Assembly (NCBI GenBank): GCA_964429795.1
Contig: CAYSCW010000008.1
Location: forward strand, 17,865-81,864
DNA: 64,000 nt
Source of the DNA: CAYSCW01 sp964429795
GTDB lineage: Bacteria > Acidobacteriota > Aminicenantia > Aminicenantales > Aminicenantaceae
Direction of reading: 5' to 3'
A program made the translations under genes and the position numbers. Position 1 is the first letter of the stretch; each line of letters opens with the position of its first letter. Positions 33,404 to 43,246 of the stretch are shown here, piece by piece. Under the pieces are notes generated by a model that did not search any database, was not told where the DNA came from, and saw only the letters and a list, made by a program, of their open reading frames with translations.

Positions 33404-36055
33404 TCACTCTTTGCCGGAAAGGGAAAGAATATGTTCTAAGCTCTCCCGCAATTTGTTCTTCTTGTTTTTGAGGTTGCGGAGTCGATCTTCTGTTTCTTTG
33501 ACAACTTCATGAGGAGCACGGCTGAGAAAATCCCTGTTTTGAAGCCTCGTTTCAATCTTTGTGATCTCTGTATCTGTTTTAGAAAGCTCTCTCTCCACTC
33601 TCTTTCTTTCCTGATCCAGATCAAAGATATCCTCTTCAAGGGGAATCCTGATCTCCCAGGAACCAGCCATCCCTTTTAAAATCTTCTTCTCTGGAGGAAA
33701 CTCATCCCAGGTGGTGATGGTTGCAATGTAGGATAAAGCCTGGATATATGTCTGATGGCGGCGAATGAGATCCTTCTCCTCTTTCCTCTTGACCTTCAGC
33801 CAGAGATCCATTTTTTTCTTGGGTGAAATTCGATTTTCCGCTCTTATGGTGCGGATGCCGATGATCGCTTCTTGAAGATGTTTCATGTCTCGCTCGGCTC
33901 TTTTGTCTCTGAGATCATCTCTTGCCTCTGGGAAAGGAGCAACCGCCAATGCTTTCTCTTCTCGTGGGAGATGGTGCCAAATTTCCTCTGTGATAAAGGG
34001 CATGAAAGGGTGAAGAAGCCGCAGGATCTGGTCTAAGGAGTCGACCAGCACAGAAAGACTGGTCTGATTGTTTTCCTTAAGGCTCGGTTTCACCAGCTCG
34101 ATATACCAATCACAGAATTCATGCCATATAAAATGGTAGATCTTATCGGCTGCCTCATAGAACTTGTACTTCTCTAATGCCTCATTCAGCTCTCCGGTGA
34201 TTTTGGTCAGTCGGCTCCGGATCCATCTGTCAGCCAAAGTCAACTCATCCTCACGGATCTCCAGTTCATCCTCTTCCATATTCATCAACACAAAGCGTGA
34301 AGCATTCCAGATTTTGTTGGCAAAGGCCCGATAACCTGCCATCCTCTCTTCTGAAAGACTGAGATCCATTCCCGGAACAGCCAAGGCTGCCAGGGTGAAG
34401 CGCAATGCATCTGTTCCGTATTTGCCGCTCATCTCCAGCAGATCGATAATATTTCCTTCGGATTTGCTCATCTTCCTCCGTTTAAAATCTCTCACCAGCC
34501 CGTTGATGAAAACGTCCCGAAAGGGAATATCTCCGGTAAACTTAAGCCCCATCATGATCATCCTGGCCACCCAGAAAAAAATGATATCAAACCCAGTGGA
34601 CATGAGATCAGTGGGGTAGAAGGTTTCTAAATCCACTGTTTCTTCAGGCCAACCCATGGTGGCAAAAGGCCAGAGAGCGGAGCTGAACCATGTATCCAAA
34701 ACATCTTCATCCTGGACAAGGTTGGTGCTTTGGCATCTTGAGCACTTCTCCGGCTCCGCCATGGCTACCATCACTTCATCGCAATCCCGACAATACCAGG
34801 CAGGAATTCGATGCCCCCACCAAAGCTGGCGCGAAATACACCAGTCGTGGATGTTGTACATCCATTCAAAATAGGTCTTTGCCCAGTTAGGTGGTATGAA
34901 ACGGATTCTTCCCTCTTCCACCACCCTAATCGCCTCTTTAGCCAAAGGCCCTACTTTCACGAACCACTGCCATGAAAGATAGGGTTCGATGATGGTTTGA
35001 CACCGATAGCAGTGACCGATGGCATGTTCATAATCTTCCACCTTATCCAAAAGATTCATCTGGCGGAGTTTGGCAAGGACCTTTTCCCGGCACTCGAACC
35101 GGTCCAATCCCTTGAATGCCTCTCCAGCCTCCTCTCTCATCCTTCCTGATCCGTCGATAACGCTCACCTGTTCGAGATTGTGTTCTTTTCCCAGTTCAAA
35201 ATCCACAGGATCGTGGGCAGGCGTGACTTTCACCGCTCCTGTACCGAACCCCTGCTTCACCCTCGGGTCGGTGATGACGGGAATCACTCGGTTCACAAGG
35301 GGAAGACGCACTTTCTTCCCATGTAATTTCTTGTACCGACGATCATCCGGATGAACTGCAACTGCCGTATCGCCCAACATGGTCTCGGGGCGAGTGGTGG
35401 CCACAACGATAGTCTCATCACTGTCCACAAGGGAATATTTAATATAATAGAGTTTGGCCTTCCGATCTTTATGTTCGATCTCGATATCGGAAAGAACTGT
35501 CCTGCAGTGAGGGCAGCGATTCACCAGATAATAATCTCTGTAGATCAAGCCTTCCTGGTAAAGATCGACGAACACGCGCCTCACTGCGATGGAGAACTCC
35601 TCATCCAAAGTAAACCTTTCTCGACTCCAATCCAAGGAAGCCCCCAACCTCTTCAGCTGATGAATGATGAGACCCCCATATTTCTTTTTCCAGTCCCAGG
35701 CCATCTTAAGAAATCTTTCTCTTCCTATTTCTTCCCTGGTCAGTCCTTTTTCAGCTAAACTCTGCTCGATAACATTGTGAACAGCGATACTGGCATGGTC
35801 TGTCCCAGGAAGCCAGAGGGTATGGTAACCCTGCATACGCCGCCAACGGGTGATGATGTCAGGAAGGGTAAAGCAAAGCGCATGTCCCATATGAAGGGAT
35901 CCGGTGACATTGGGAGGGGGAAGAACCATAGAAAATCTCTTCTCTGAGGATGAAGCTTTGGGTGTAAAAAGACCTTTCTTGATCCAAAGACTGGACCATT
36001 TCTCTTCTACAGGACTGGGGTCATACGCTTTCTTCAGAATGTGTTTTTTCTTCAT
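33404..36055 (-). CDS. valS: Valyl-tRNA synthetase
   Basis: Class I synthetase of about 883 residues. HIGH motif in GSLHMGHALCF, the CP1 editing domain (VATTRPETMLGDTAVAVHPD), a four-Cys zinc knuckle (CRDCDEVMV, then CSRCQST), KMSKS in RRKMSKSEGNIIDL, an anticodon domain, and the C-terminal coiled coil typical of ValS. The ATG at 36055 is chosen since GGAG stands six bases ahead; an in-frame TTG four codons upstream is possible. A repeat separates it from birA. Confidence 0.96.
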   Translation of the reverse strand: MKKKHILKKAYDPSPVEEKWSSLWIKKGLFTPKASSSEKRFSMVLPPPNVTGSLHMGHALCFTLPDIITRWRRMQGYHTLWLPGTDHASIAVHNVIEQSLAEKGLTREEIGRERFLKMAWDWKKKYGGLIIHQLKRLGASLDWSRERFTLDEEFSIAVRRVFVDLYQEGLIYRDYYLVNRCPHCRTVLSDIEIEHKDRKAKLYYIKYSLVDSDETIVVATTRPETMLGDTAVAVHPDDRRYKKLHGKKVRLPLVNRVIPVITDPRVKQGFGTGAVKVTPAHDPVDFELGKEHNLEQVSVIDGSGRMREEAGEAFKGLDRFECREKVLAKLRQMNLLDKVEDYEHAIGHCYRCQTIIEPYLSWQWFVKVGPLAKEAIRVVEEGRIRFIPPNWAKTYFEWMYNIHDWCISRQLWWGHRIPAWYCRDCDEVMVAMAEPEKCSRCQSTNLVQDEDVLDTWFSSALWPFATMGWPEETVDLETFYPTDLMSTGFDIIFFWVARMIMMGLKFTGDIPFRDVFINGLVRDFKRRKMSKSEGNIIDLLEMSGKYGTDALRFTLAALAVPGMDLSLSEERMAGYRAFANKIWNASRFVLMNMEEDELEIREDELTLADRWIRSRLTKITGELNEALEKYKFYEAADKIYHFIWHEFCDWYIELVKPSLKENNQTSLSVLVDSLDQILRLLHPFMPFITEEIWHHLPREEKALAVAPFPEARDDLRDKRAERDMKHLQEAIIGIRTIRAENRISPKKKMDLWLKVKRKEEKDLIRRHQTYIQALSYIATITTWDEFPPEKKILKGMAGSWEIRIPLEEDIFDLDQERKRVERELSKTDTEITKIETRLQNRDFLSRAPHEVVKETEDRLRNLKNKKNKLRESLEHILSLSGKE

Positions 36056-36092
36056 TTTCAACTCCAAATGACTGAGTTCAGCTGAGAAGAAT

Positions 36093-36140
36093 GGCTGCTG
36101 TTCTGTTTAATTTCTGAGAGAAGAAATGGCCTCAGCAGCC
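36093..36140 (-). promoter_or_regulatory. Inverted repeat in the valS leader
   Basis: GGCTGCTG (36093-36100) and CAGCAGCC (36133-36140) could form an eight-pair stem in the 163-base region ahead of valS. No T-box sequence accompanies it. It could be a leader hairpin or chance; no promoter was recognised nearby. Confidence 0.2.
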
Positions 36141-36218
36141 GATAGCAAGGCCAGCAACCAGATTTTATATTTTAAGGGAGCATAATATCAAGCCCTCGGG
36201 GCTCGAACGCACGTGGAA

Positions 36219-36806
36219 TCATGCTTCACTTTCTTCCTTTATCTCATCGAGTTTTTTCCGAAGCCAATCCTTCATTTCAGCAAGAAGTTGAAACTTCATC
36301 CTCTTTTCCAGTTCTCTTCCCATATCCAAGGTTTCCTGCTTTACCAGAGCCCTGATTCTCTCATCCAGATCATTAACCCCTTCCTGGCTGGAAAAGTCGT
36401 CTAAGAGTTGCTCTTCTGGTAGGGAGAGAGGATCCTCTTTTTTCTCCATGAGATTCCGCACCAAGCTGACCAGCCCCCCCGAATTAAAGGGCACTCGAAG
36501 AATGGCATCATAATCCAATTCAGCAACTTTTTCTTGATCAACAGGCTCAAAGACTTTCCTGAGAAGGATCACAGCCGTTTTCCTGGAGATCTTCTGGCTC
36601 TTCCAATCCTTAAGGGTCCGGGACTCTGATCTCGAGACCAAAGAAACACCGACCAGAACCACATCGGGCTTCATCTGATGGAGCTTCTCTAAAAACTCCC
36701 CCATTCCATGATAAGTATAGAGCTCAAAATCTGGAGACGAGAGAGACATCCTGACGGCTTTCTTAACAGTCGGACTGTCCTCAAGAAGAATCACTTTGTA
36801 AGCCAT
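36219..36806 (-). CDS. Atypical receiver-domain protein without the phosphoacceptor Asp
   Basis: 195 residues. Residues 1-120 follow the response-regulator receiver pattern: the acidic pair in ILLEDSPTVKKAVRM, a DVVLVGVSL strand where the phosphorylated Asp should be but Gly-53 stands instead, and a late AILRVPF where the conserved Lys is Arg. The rest is a charged helical tail (about 135-195) with no DNA-binding domain. Such pseudo-receivers usually act by protein contact rather than phosphorylation. No kinase is nearby; it sits between dnaE and valS, 15 bases after dnaE. Confidence 0.75.
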   Translation of the reverse strand: MAYKVILLEDSPTVKKAVRMSLSSPDFELYTYHGMGEFLEKLHQMKPDVVLVGVSLVSRSESRTLKDWKSQKISRKTAVILLRKVFEPVDQEKVAELDYDAILRVPFNSGGLVSLVRNLMEKKEDPLSLPEEQLLDDFSSQEGVNDLDERIRALVKQETLDMGRELEKRMKFQLLAEMKDWLRKKLDEIKEESEA

Positions 36807-36821
36807 CTCAGTCTTTACACT

Positions 36822-39800
36822 TCAGTATTCAACCAAAACCGAGCCTTCCCCCAGTAAACCTTCTATATTCTTGGCCAATTCTTCGGTGGGGGAAACGCCT
36901 TGAATGTCGATGGACTGAACCACCATCCGGTAAGAATGAGGAGTCTCCAGCTCAAAGAAAACAGGACACTCTCCTCTGTTCTTATCGAGCATATCTTTCA
37001 AATCCATAAACACAGATTCTTCAATCCCGGGGAGAAAAATCCTCAAGACAACTCTCTTTGCCTGTTTGTGGAAGGCTTCCTGTAGAGGCATGATTTGATT
37101 GAGGTGAATTCGCCGGCTCTCTCCCTCTCCTAAGAACCTCCCTTTGATCCAGACAAGGACATCTTCTCTGAGGAATTCAAAATATTTCCGGTAATTGTCT
37201 GGAAAAACGACCACTTCAATACGACCGCTCAGGTCTTCAAGGATGAAAGTGGCCATTCTCTCTTCTTTCTTGGTCTTGAGAGTCTTAAGCACGGAGATGA
37301 TTCCAGCGACTCTAATTTCACTGTCAAAATCCTTCTCCTCATCCAATTGATTGAGGGAGTGAGAAACAAGTCGCCTGAGACGGTTTCCAAATTGGGCCAG
37401 AGGATGGCTGGTGATATAGAATCCTAAGGCGTCTTTTTCGTAGGAGAGGAAAAGGCTCTCATCCCATTCCCGCATCTGTTTAATCTCGGCAGGAATAGAG
37501 GGGGGCTCAATCTGGCGTCGTCCAAAGAGAAGATTCTGCTTAGAGGACTTGATCTTTTGCGTTTCATGGGCATAGGCTATCATTTTATCCACCAGGTGAA
37601 AGAGCTGGGATCTTTTCCACTCTAAGGAATCGAAAGCCCCGGCTTTGATCAAGCTTTCGATCACCTTGCGGTTGACTACCTTGGGGTCACCTTCCTCAAA
37701 AATATCAAATGGAGAGGTAAATTTACCTCTCTTTTCTCTGGCATGGAGGATGGCTTTGACCGCTCCTTCTCCTACGTTTTTTATGGCTGAAAAGCCAAAA
37801 CGGATATTATCTCTGGAGACTGTAAAATTGAAATCGCTCTCGTTGATATCAGGAGGAAGGACTTTGATTCCCATCTCTTTGCATTCGTTTATATATTTGA
37901 CTACTTGAGAAGTGGCACCCCTCTCTGCTTCTGAAGTCAAGAGGGCGGCAAGGAAACAGAGGGGATAATGGGCCTTGAGGTAGGCTGTCCTGTAAGCCAA
38001 ATAAGCATAGGCAGCGCTATGGGATTTGTTGAAACCGTAGCCAGCAAAGTAATTGATCTGCTCAAAAATCTTGTTGGCATTGCTGGCGCTGATGCCTCTC
38101 TTCCTGGCTCCTTGAATAAACCTCTGCTTCTGGGCCTTCATCACTGCTGTTTTTTTCTTTCCCATGGCTTTGCGCAGGATGTCTGCTTCAGCAAGGGAAA
38201 ACCCGGCCAGCTCGGTGGCAATCTGCATCACTTGCTCTTGATAGACGATGATTCCCTTTGTTTCTTTAAGGATGGGTTCCAACTCAGGAAACTCGTAGCT
38301 AACTCGTTCCGGATGATTCTTTCTCTTGATGAATTCATCGGTCATCCCGCTCTTCAAGGGACCGGGGCGATAAAGGGCATTGAGTGCGAACAAATCGCGG
38401 AAAGTTTCAGGCTTGAAATTGCGGAGCAAGTCCTTCATCCCCGGGCTTTCAAATTGAAAAACGCCATCGGTGTTTCCCGATTTGAAAACTTCAAATGTCT
38501 TTTCATCATCAAGAGGAATATTCTTCAGGTCCAGCTTTATCCCCTTGTCTCTCTCCACCAGTTCAATGGTATCCTGGATCACTGTCAGATTCCGCAATCC
38601 CAACAAATCCATCTTGAGCAGTCCGAGGGCTTCGATATCCTGCATCGGGAACTGAGTTGTGATTTCCCCCTTAGCCGACTGGTAAAGTGGCATGAATTCT
38701 ACCAGCGGCTTAGGAGCGATGACGATTCCCGCCGCATGGATGGAGGGATGTCGAACCTGCCCTTCTAATTTTTGGGCAATGGAGAGCAGATGAGCAATTT
38801 TAGTATTCTTATCTCTTAACTCCTTTAACTGGGGAATATTCCTTAAAGCTCCTTCGATAGTGGCCTCTGGACCGAAGGGAGGGATCATCTTGGCGATCCT
38901 GTCCACCTCAGGAAGAGGCACTTCCAGAGCTCTTCCCACGTCTCGCACGGCCTGGCGGGCCGCCATGGTCCCAAAGGTAATGATCTGGCATACGTTCTGT
39001 CGTCCGTACTTGCGAGTCACATAGGCCAGAACTTCATCTCTCCGTCTCCCACAGAAGTCGATATCGATATCGGGAAGGCTGATCCTTTCCGGGTTCAAGA
39101 ATCTCTCAAAAAGGAGATCATACTGAAGGGGGTCGACATCGGTAATGCCCAGGCTGTAAGCCAGTAGACTGCCCGCAGCCGATCCTCTTCCTGGCCCCAC
39201 CGGAATCTTCTTGGACTTGGCCATCTGGATGAGATCCCAGACGATCAGGAAATAGCCCTCAAAGCCCCTTTCTTTGATAAGCTCCATTTCCTTATCCAGC
39301 CTTTCTTCATAATCATGAAGATCGGGGATCTCGTCCTTTTCTCCTTTTTCGCGGAAAAACTCCATCTGGGATTGGAATCCCTTCCTGACTACTTGTTCAA
39401 AATACTCTTCAACAGAAACGCCTTCCGGCACCTTGAATTGAGGAAGGAAATAACCTGAAGAAGGAAAATCAAAATTGCATCGAGAGGCTATCTCCACTGT
39501 GTTCTTGATCGCCTCTGGAAATTCTTTAAACAGAGAGGCCATTTCAGCGCTCGATTTGAAATAAAACTCGTTTGATCCAAAACGGATCCTGTCCTGATCG
39601 GTTACCCTTTTATTGGTCTGGACGCATATAAGAATATCGTGAGTTTCTGCATCCTCCTTGCCGAGATAGTGGCAGTCATTGGTGACAACGAGAGGAAGAT
39701 CTAGCTTCTTGGCCAAGGCTGCGAGCAGGGGTTTAACCACTCTCTCCTCCTTGAGTCCGTGATCCTGAAGCTCAATATAGAAATCTCCCCTTGGAAAAAA

Positions 39801-40298
39801 AGAGGCATATTCTAAGGCCGCCCTCTCTGCTTTTTCCTCTTCTCCCAACAACAAATAATGGCTAATCTCTCCCTTAATGCACCCTGAGAGCACGATGAGG
39901 CCCTCGCTGTACTGAGCCAGAAGCTCCTTGTCGACCCGAGGTCTGTAGTAGAAGCCCTCTAGATAAGCCTTGGTGATGAGCTGAGAGAGGTTTTTGTAGC
40001 CCGTTTCATCCTTCACCAGTAAGATCAGATGGTAATGGGTAGGCTCTCTCTTTTCTGCCTTCTTATCGAACCTGCTTTGGGGAGCCACGTAGAGTTCGCA
40101 ACCGAGGATAGGCTTGATACCTCTCTCTTTAGCCCTCCTGAAAAAGCTCACCGCTCCAAAAATACTCCCATGATCAGTTAGCGCCAGAGCTGGCATCTTG
40201 TTTTTCCAGGCCGCCTCCACTAAAGCGTCTAGGGAGAGAGCTCCATCAAGGATGCTGTACTCGGAATGATTGTGAAGGTGAATGAATAAAGGATCCAT
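36822..40298 (-). CDS. dnaE: DNA polymerase III alpha subunit
   Basis: Replicative polymerase, 1158 residues, DnaE1-type length. Order: PHP domain (HLHNHSEYSILDGALSLDAL), polymerase core with LPDIDIDFCGRRRDEV carrying the catalytic Asp residues, helix-hairpin-helix region, and a C-terminal OB fold (IRVAGIISVLKTLKTKKEER). PHP metal ligands appear mostly intact (HLHNHSEYS, LTDHGSIFG), which can mean a proofreading activity. It follows guaA by 40 bases, probably in the same operon. Confidence 0.97.
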   Translation of the reverse strand: MDPLFIHLHNHSEYSILDGALSLDALVEAAWKNKMPALALTDHGSIFGAVSFFRRAKERGIKPILGCELYVAPQSRFDKKAEKREPTHYHLILLVKDETGYKNLSQLITKAYLEGFYYRPRVDKELLAQYSEGLIVLSGCIKGEISHYLLLGEEEKAERAALEYASFFPRGDFYIELQDHGLKEERVVKPLLAALAKKLDLPLVVTNDCHYLGKEDAETHDILICVQTNKRVTDQDRIRFGSNEFYFKSSAEMASLFKEFPEAIKNTVEIASRCNFDFPSSGYFLPQFKVPEGVSVEEYFEQVVRKGFQSQMEFFREKGEKDEIPDLHDYEERLDKEMELIKERGFEGYFLIVWDLIQMAKSKKIPVGPGRGSAAGSLLAYSLGITDVDPLQYDLLFERFLNPERISLPDIDIDFCGRRRDEVLAYVTRKYGRQNVCQIITFGTMAARQAVRDVGRALEVPLPEVDRIAKMIPPFGPEATIEGALRNIPQLKELRDKNTKIAHLLSIAQKLEGQVRHPSIHAAGIVIAPKPLVEFMPLYQSAKGEITTQFPMQDIEALGLLKMDLLGLRNLTVIQDTIELVERDKGIKLDLKNIPLDDEKTFEVFKSGNTDGVFQFESPGMKDLLRNFKPETFRDLFALNALYRPGPLKSGMTDEFIKRKNHPERVSYEFPELEPILKETKGIIVYQEQVMQIATELAGFSLAEADILRKAMGKKKTAVMKAQKQRFIQGARKRGISASNANKIFEQINYFAGYGFNKSHSAAYAYLAYRTAYLKAHYPLCFLAALLTSEAERGATSQVVKYINECKEMGIKVLPPDINESDFNFTVSRDNIRFGFSAIKNVGEGAVKAILHAREKRGKFTSPFDIFEEGDPKVVNRKVIESLIKAGAFDSLEWKRSQLFHLVDKMIAYAHETQKIKSSKQNLLFGRRQIEPPSIPAEIKQMREWDESLFLSYEKDALGFYITSHPLAQFGNRLRRLVSHSLNQLDEEKDFDSEIRVAGIISVLKTLKTKKEERMATFILEDLSGRIEVVVFPDNYRKYFEFLREDVLVWIKGRFLGEGESRRIHLNQIMPLQEAFHKQAKRVVLRIFLPGIEESVFMDLKDMLDKNRGECPVFFELETPHSYRMVVQSIDIQGVSPTEELAKNIEGLLGEGSVLVEY

Positions 40299-40338
40299 CT
40301 TTTTCTCTTAATAAATGAAATTTTTCATCTTGAAAGAT

Positions 40339-41871
40339 TCATTCCCATTCGATCGTGCCGGGGGGTTTGGTGGTGATATCATAAACAACCCGATTGACTC
40401 CACTGATTTCGTTAACAATCCGGTTGGATATACAAGCTAAAAGCTCTGATTTGGCCGGATACCAATCCGCAGTCATCCCATCCACGCTCCGCACAAGGCG
40501 GATGACCACCACACTCTGATAGGTGCGCTGATCACCCATGACTCCAACGGACCTTACAGGCAGCAAAACAACAAAGGCCTGCCATAACCGGTCATAAAGC
40601 CCGGCACGCTTTATCTCCTGGAGGAGAATCTCATCAGCCTCCCTAAGAAGATCGACTCTCTCCTCTGTGACTTCACCGACGATCCTTACCGCCAACCCAG
40701 GCCCTGGAAAAGGATGCTGGAAGATAAATTCCCTCCCTACTCCCAACTGCTTAGCCAGCAGCCTGACTTCATCCTTGAAAAGTTCTCTAAGGGGCTCCAC
40801 CAGCTTAAACTTCAGATTCGAGGGTAATCCTCCCACATTATGGTGAGATTTAATCTTAGATGAAGGCCCCTTGACAGGGTTGCTCTCGATCACATCAGGA
40901 TAAATGGTCCCCTGTGCCAGAAACTCAACGCCTCCTAACCTCTCTGCCTCTTTCTCAAAAATCCGGATGAACAGCTCTCCGATAATCTTTCTCTTTCTTT
41001 CCGGTGAAATCACTTTCCTGAGCTTCTCTACAAACATTTGCGAATAGTCAACACCCAGGAGGTTGAAAACAAAATGCTTCTGAAATTTCCCCATCAAATC
41101 CTGATACTGGCTTTTCCGCAACAGGCCATTATCAACAAGAATACAGTAGAGATTATCCCTTACAGCCCTGTGCACGATCAGGGCTGTCACCAGAGAATCC
41201 ACGCCGCCACTTAGTCCGCAAATGACTCTTTTCCCTCCGACCTGTTGGCGAATTTCCTCTGTTTTTCTCTCAACAAAAGACTCCATGTGCCAATTATGCC
41301 TGAGCTTTGCCTGGGAAAAAAGAAAATTGGCCAGTATCTTCTTTCCCTGTTCGGTATGGATAACTTCCGGATGGAATTGAACGCCGTACAGCTTTCTCTC
41401 TCTCCATTCAATCGAAGCTGCTGGACAGTTAGACGTCCTCCCTGAGATAACAAAACCAGGAGGGAGTTCTTCCACGCTGTCCCCGTGGCTCATCCAGACT
41501 TGCCCTCCATTCTTTATTCCCGCGAGAAGTCCTTTCCTGTCGAGAATATTCAATCGGACAAACCCATATTCTTTCTTTGAGGAAGGAGCGACTTTTCCGT
41601 TCATAAGATAGACCATCAGCTGCAAACCATAACAGATGCCCAGTAAGGGAATCCCCATCTCGAATATCTCGGCAGAGATAAGAGGGGCATCCTTTTGGTA
41701 AACACTCTGAGGGCCTCCAGAAAGCACCACAGCGGAAGGCTGTTTTCGTTTTATCTTGGAAAGGGAAAGATTATAGGGAACGATTTCGGAATAGACACCC
41801 AATCCTCTTATTTTTCTGGCAATGAGCTGCGTGTATTGTGAACCAAAGTCAAGAATAAGGACACTATCCAT
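40339..41871 (-). CDS. guaA: GMP synthase (glutamine-hydrolysing)
   Basis: Makes GMP from XMP. 510 residues: class I glutaminase with the nucleophile in LGICYGLQLMVYL and His/Glu in VQFHPEVIHT, the ATP-pyrophosphatase P-loop CGLSGGVDSLVTALI, and the dimerisation end TKPPGTIEWE. Full length. The ATG begins six bases after the -10 box of a near-consensus promoter, so the mRNA should begin at or next to the start codon. Confidence 0.97.
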   Translation of the reverse strand: MDSVLILDFGSQYTQLIARKIRGLGVYSEIVPYNLSLSKIKRKQPSAVVLSGGPQSVYQKDAPLISAEIFEMGIPLLGICYGLQLMVYLMNGKVAPSSKKEYGFVRLNILDRKGLLAGIKNGGQVWMSHGDSVEELPPGFVISGRTSNCPAASIEWRERKLYGVQFHPEVIHTEQGKKILANFLFSQAKLRHNWHMESFVERKTEEIRQQVGGKRVICGLSGGVDSLVTALIVHRAVRDNLYCILVDNGLLRKSQYQDLMGKFQKHFVFNLLGVDYSQMFVEKLRKVISPERKRKIIGELFIRIFEKEAERLGGVEFLAQGTIYPDVIESNPVKGPSSKIKSHHNVGGLPSNLKFKLVEPLRELFKDEVRLLAKQLGVGREFIFQHPFPGPGLAVRIVGEVTEERVDLLREADEILLQEIKRAGLYDRLWQAFVVLLPVRSVGVMGDQRTYQSVVVIRLVRSVDGMTADWYPAKSELLACISNRIVNEISGVNRVVYDITTKPPGTIEWE

Positions 41872-41877
41872 GTTACG

Positions 41878-41906
41878 ATTTTAGCAGAGGAAAAAGGCAT
41901 TGTAAA
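41878..41906 (-). promoter_or_regulatory. Promoter of guaA, leaderless arrangement
   Basis: Minus strand TTTACA (41901-41906), 17 bases, TAAAAT (41878-41883). A start about seven bases on would coincide with the A of the guaA ATG at 41871. Confidence 0.65.
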
Positions 41907-41947
41907 CGCCTTAGAAAGTATTGAACAGAAGCATGTACGCTTTTGAA

Positions 41948-41976
41948 TTGACTTCATCTCTGTAATTTCATATAGT
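41948..41976 (+). promoter_or_regulatory. Promoter of apgM, near-leaderless arrangement
   Basis: TTGACT (41948-41953), 17 bases, TATAGT (41971-41976). The ATG at 41987 follows ten bases after the -10 box, leaving about three bases of leader. Back to back with the guaA promoter. Confidence 0.65.
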
Positions 41977-41986
41977 TTTCTCTAAA

Positions 41987-43189
41987 ATGGAATGGGAAAG
42001 TCTCGCTCAAGAACTCACCGTTAAAACACAGTCAAAGATCGTCCTTCTGGTGATGGACGGTTTGGGGGATCTGCCTGAGAAGGGCAAGACTCCCTTGGAG
42101 GCCGCACGGACGCCCCATCTCGACTCCCTTGCTGCCAAGAGTGTATGCGGTCTTACAGATCCTGTCTTTATGGGAATTACCCCAGGAAGTGGTCCCGCCC
42201 ATCTGGCTCTTTTTGGCTATGATCCTTTAAAACACCTCCTCGGACGAGGAATCCTTGAAGCCCTGGGGACGGGAGTGGATGTGGGAAAAGAGGATCTTGT
42301 GGCCAGGGGCAATTTTGCCACTCTGAAGGGCGGCCTGATTGTCGATCGAAGAGCAGGAAGGATTCCCACCAGCAAGAATGAAAGCTTGTGCCAGTTGCTC
42401 AACAGCTCTTTGAAAAGGAAAGCAGACATAAACATCACCCTTTATCCTGGAAGAGAACACCGTTTTGTAGCGAAATTCAGCGGAGAAGCCCTTTCTGATT
42501 CTCTTACCGATGCTGACCCTCAGAAAGAAGGAAATCCTCCAGTCGACACTCGTCCGCTTTCTCCAGAAGCAGAGCCAACAGCTAACATAGTGAACGACTT
42601 TATCAAGGATGCGACAGAAATTCTAGGCAACTCTATCCCTGCCAACACAGTCCTACTCAGAGGATTCTCCCAGACTCCCTCCATCCCCACCATGAACGAA
42701 CTCTATAAATTGAACCCGGTCGCCATCGCTCAATATCCCATGTACAAGGGCCTGGCAAAACTGGTAGGCATGACCATCATCTATCCCAAAGAAGGCTTAG
42801 GCAACCTGTTTGCTTCAGTGGAGCGGAACTTCGAAGATTACGATTTCTTCTACGTTCACGTCAAAAAAACAGATTCAGCGGGTGAAGACGGAAATTTTGA
42901 GGCTAAGAAAACAGCCATCGAAGAGGTGGATGACTATCTTCCACGCCTTACGACCCTTGAACCAGAAGTGCTGGTGGTTACCTCAGATCATTCCACGCCG
43001 TGCCGCCTCAAATCCCATTCCTGGCATCCCAATCCCTTCCTTCTCAACTCTCAGGCTTCTCAGCCGGACAGAGTGAAGGTTTTCTCAGAGAGAGAATGCA
43101 GCCAAGGCTATCTGGGGCGTTTTCAAGCAATCTATGCCATGCCTTTGATGCTGGCCCATGCAGGAAAGCTCAAAAAATACGGAGCTTGA
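41987..43189 (+). CDS. apgM: Cofactor-independent phosphoglycerate mutase, archaeal (ApgM) type
   Basis: Interconverts 3- and 2-phosphoglycerate. 400 residues of the alkaline-phosphatase superfamily: the metal and phospho-Ser region (LLVMDGLGDLPEKGKTPLEA, then GITPGSGPAHLALFGYDP), a later VHVKKTDSAGEDGNFEAK and the terminal VVTSDHSTPCRLKSHSWHP with metal ligands. This form is typical of archaea and some anaerobic or deep-branching bacteria. No other in-frame start exists between the ATG and the conserved core. Confidence 0.92.
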   Translation: MEWESLAQELTVKTQSKIVLLVMDGLGDLPEKGKTPLEAARTPHLDSLAAKSVCGLTDPVFMGITPGSGPAHLALFGYDPLKHLLGRGILEALGTGVDVGKEDLVARGNFATLKGGLIVDRRAGRIPTSKNESLCQLLNSSLKRKADINITLYPGREHRFVAKFSGEALSDSLTDADPQKEGNPPVDTRPLSPEAEPTANIVNDFIKDATEILGNSIPANTVLLRGFSQTPSIPTMNELYKLNPVAIAQYPMYKGLAKLVGMTIIYPKEGLGNLFASVERNFEDYDFFYVHVKKTDSAGEDGNFEAKKTAIEEVDDYLPRLTTLEPEVLVVTSDHSTPCRLKSHSWHPNPFLLNSQASQPDRVKVFSERECSQGYLGRFQAIYAMPLMLAHAGKLKKYGA

Positions 43190-43203
43190 GAAGAACGGTC
43201 GAA

Positions 43204-43232
43204 TTGACACAAGACTATATATCTTATAGAAT
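43204..43232 (+). promoter_or_regulatory. Promoter of the amidase-DUF362-polyferredoxin genes
   Basis: TTGACA (43204-43209), 17 bases, TAGAAT (43227-43232). Predicted leader is only about eight bases before the ATG at 43247. Confidence 0.6.
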
Positions 43233-43246
43233 TAATAGATTATAGG

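Noticed and set aside
33105..33407. A 100-codon frame on the minus strand across the birA-valS gap
   Set aside because: It lies entirely over the chimeric repeat and its flanks, and similar short frames appear in other repeat copies (for example near 4939-5184 and 57592-57780), so it is a by-product of the repeated sequence.
36178..36210. tRNA T-arm-like fragment (TTCGAGCCCC on the minus strand)
   Set aside because: The flanking bases do not pair as a T-stem and no other tRNA arms surround it.
37968..38768. Antisense frame of 266 codons inside dnaE
   Set aside because: Composition follows the reverse of dnaE codons and no family is recognised.
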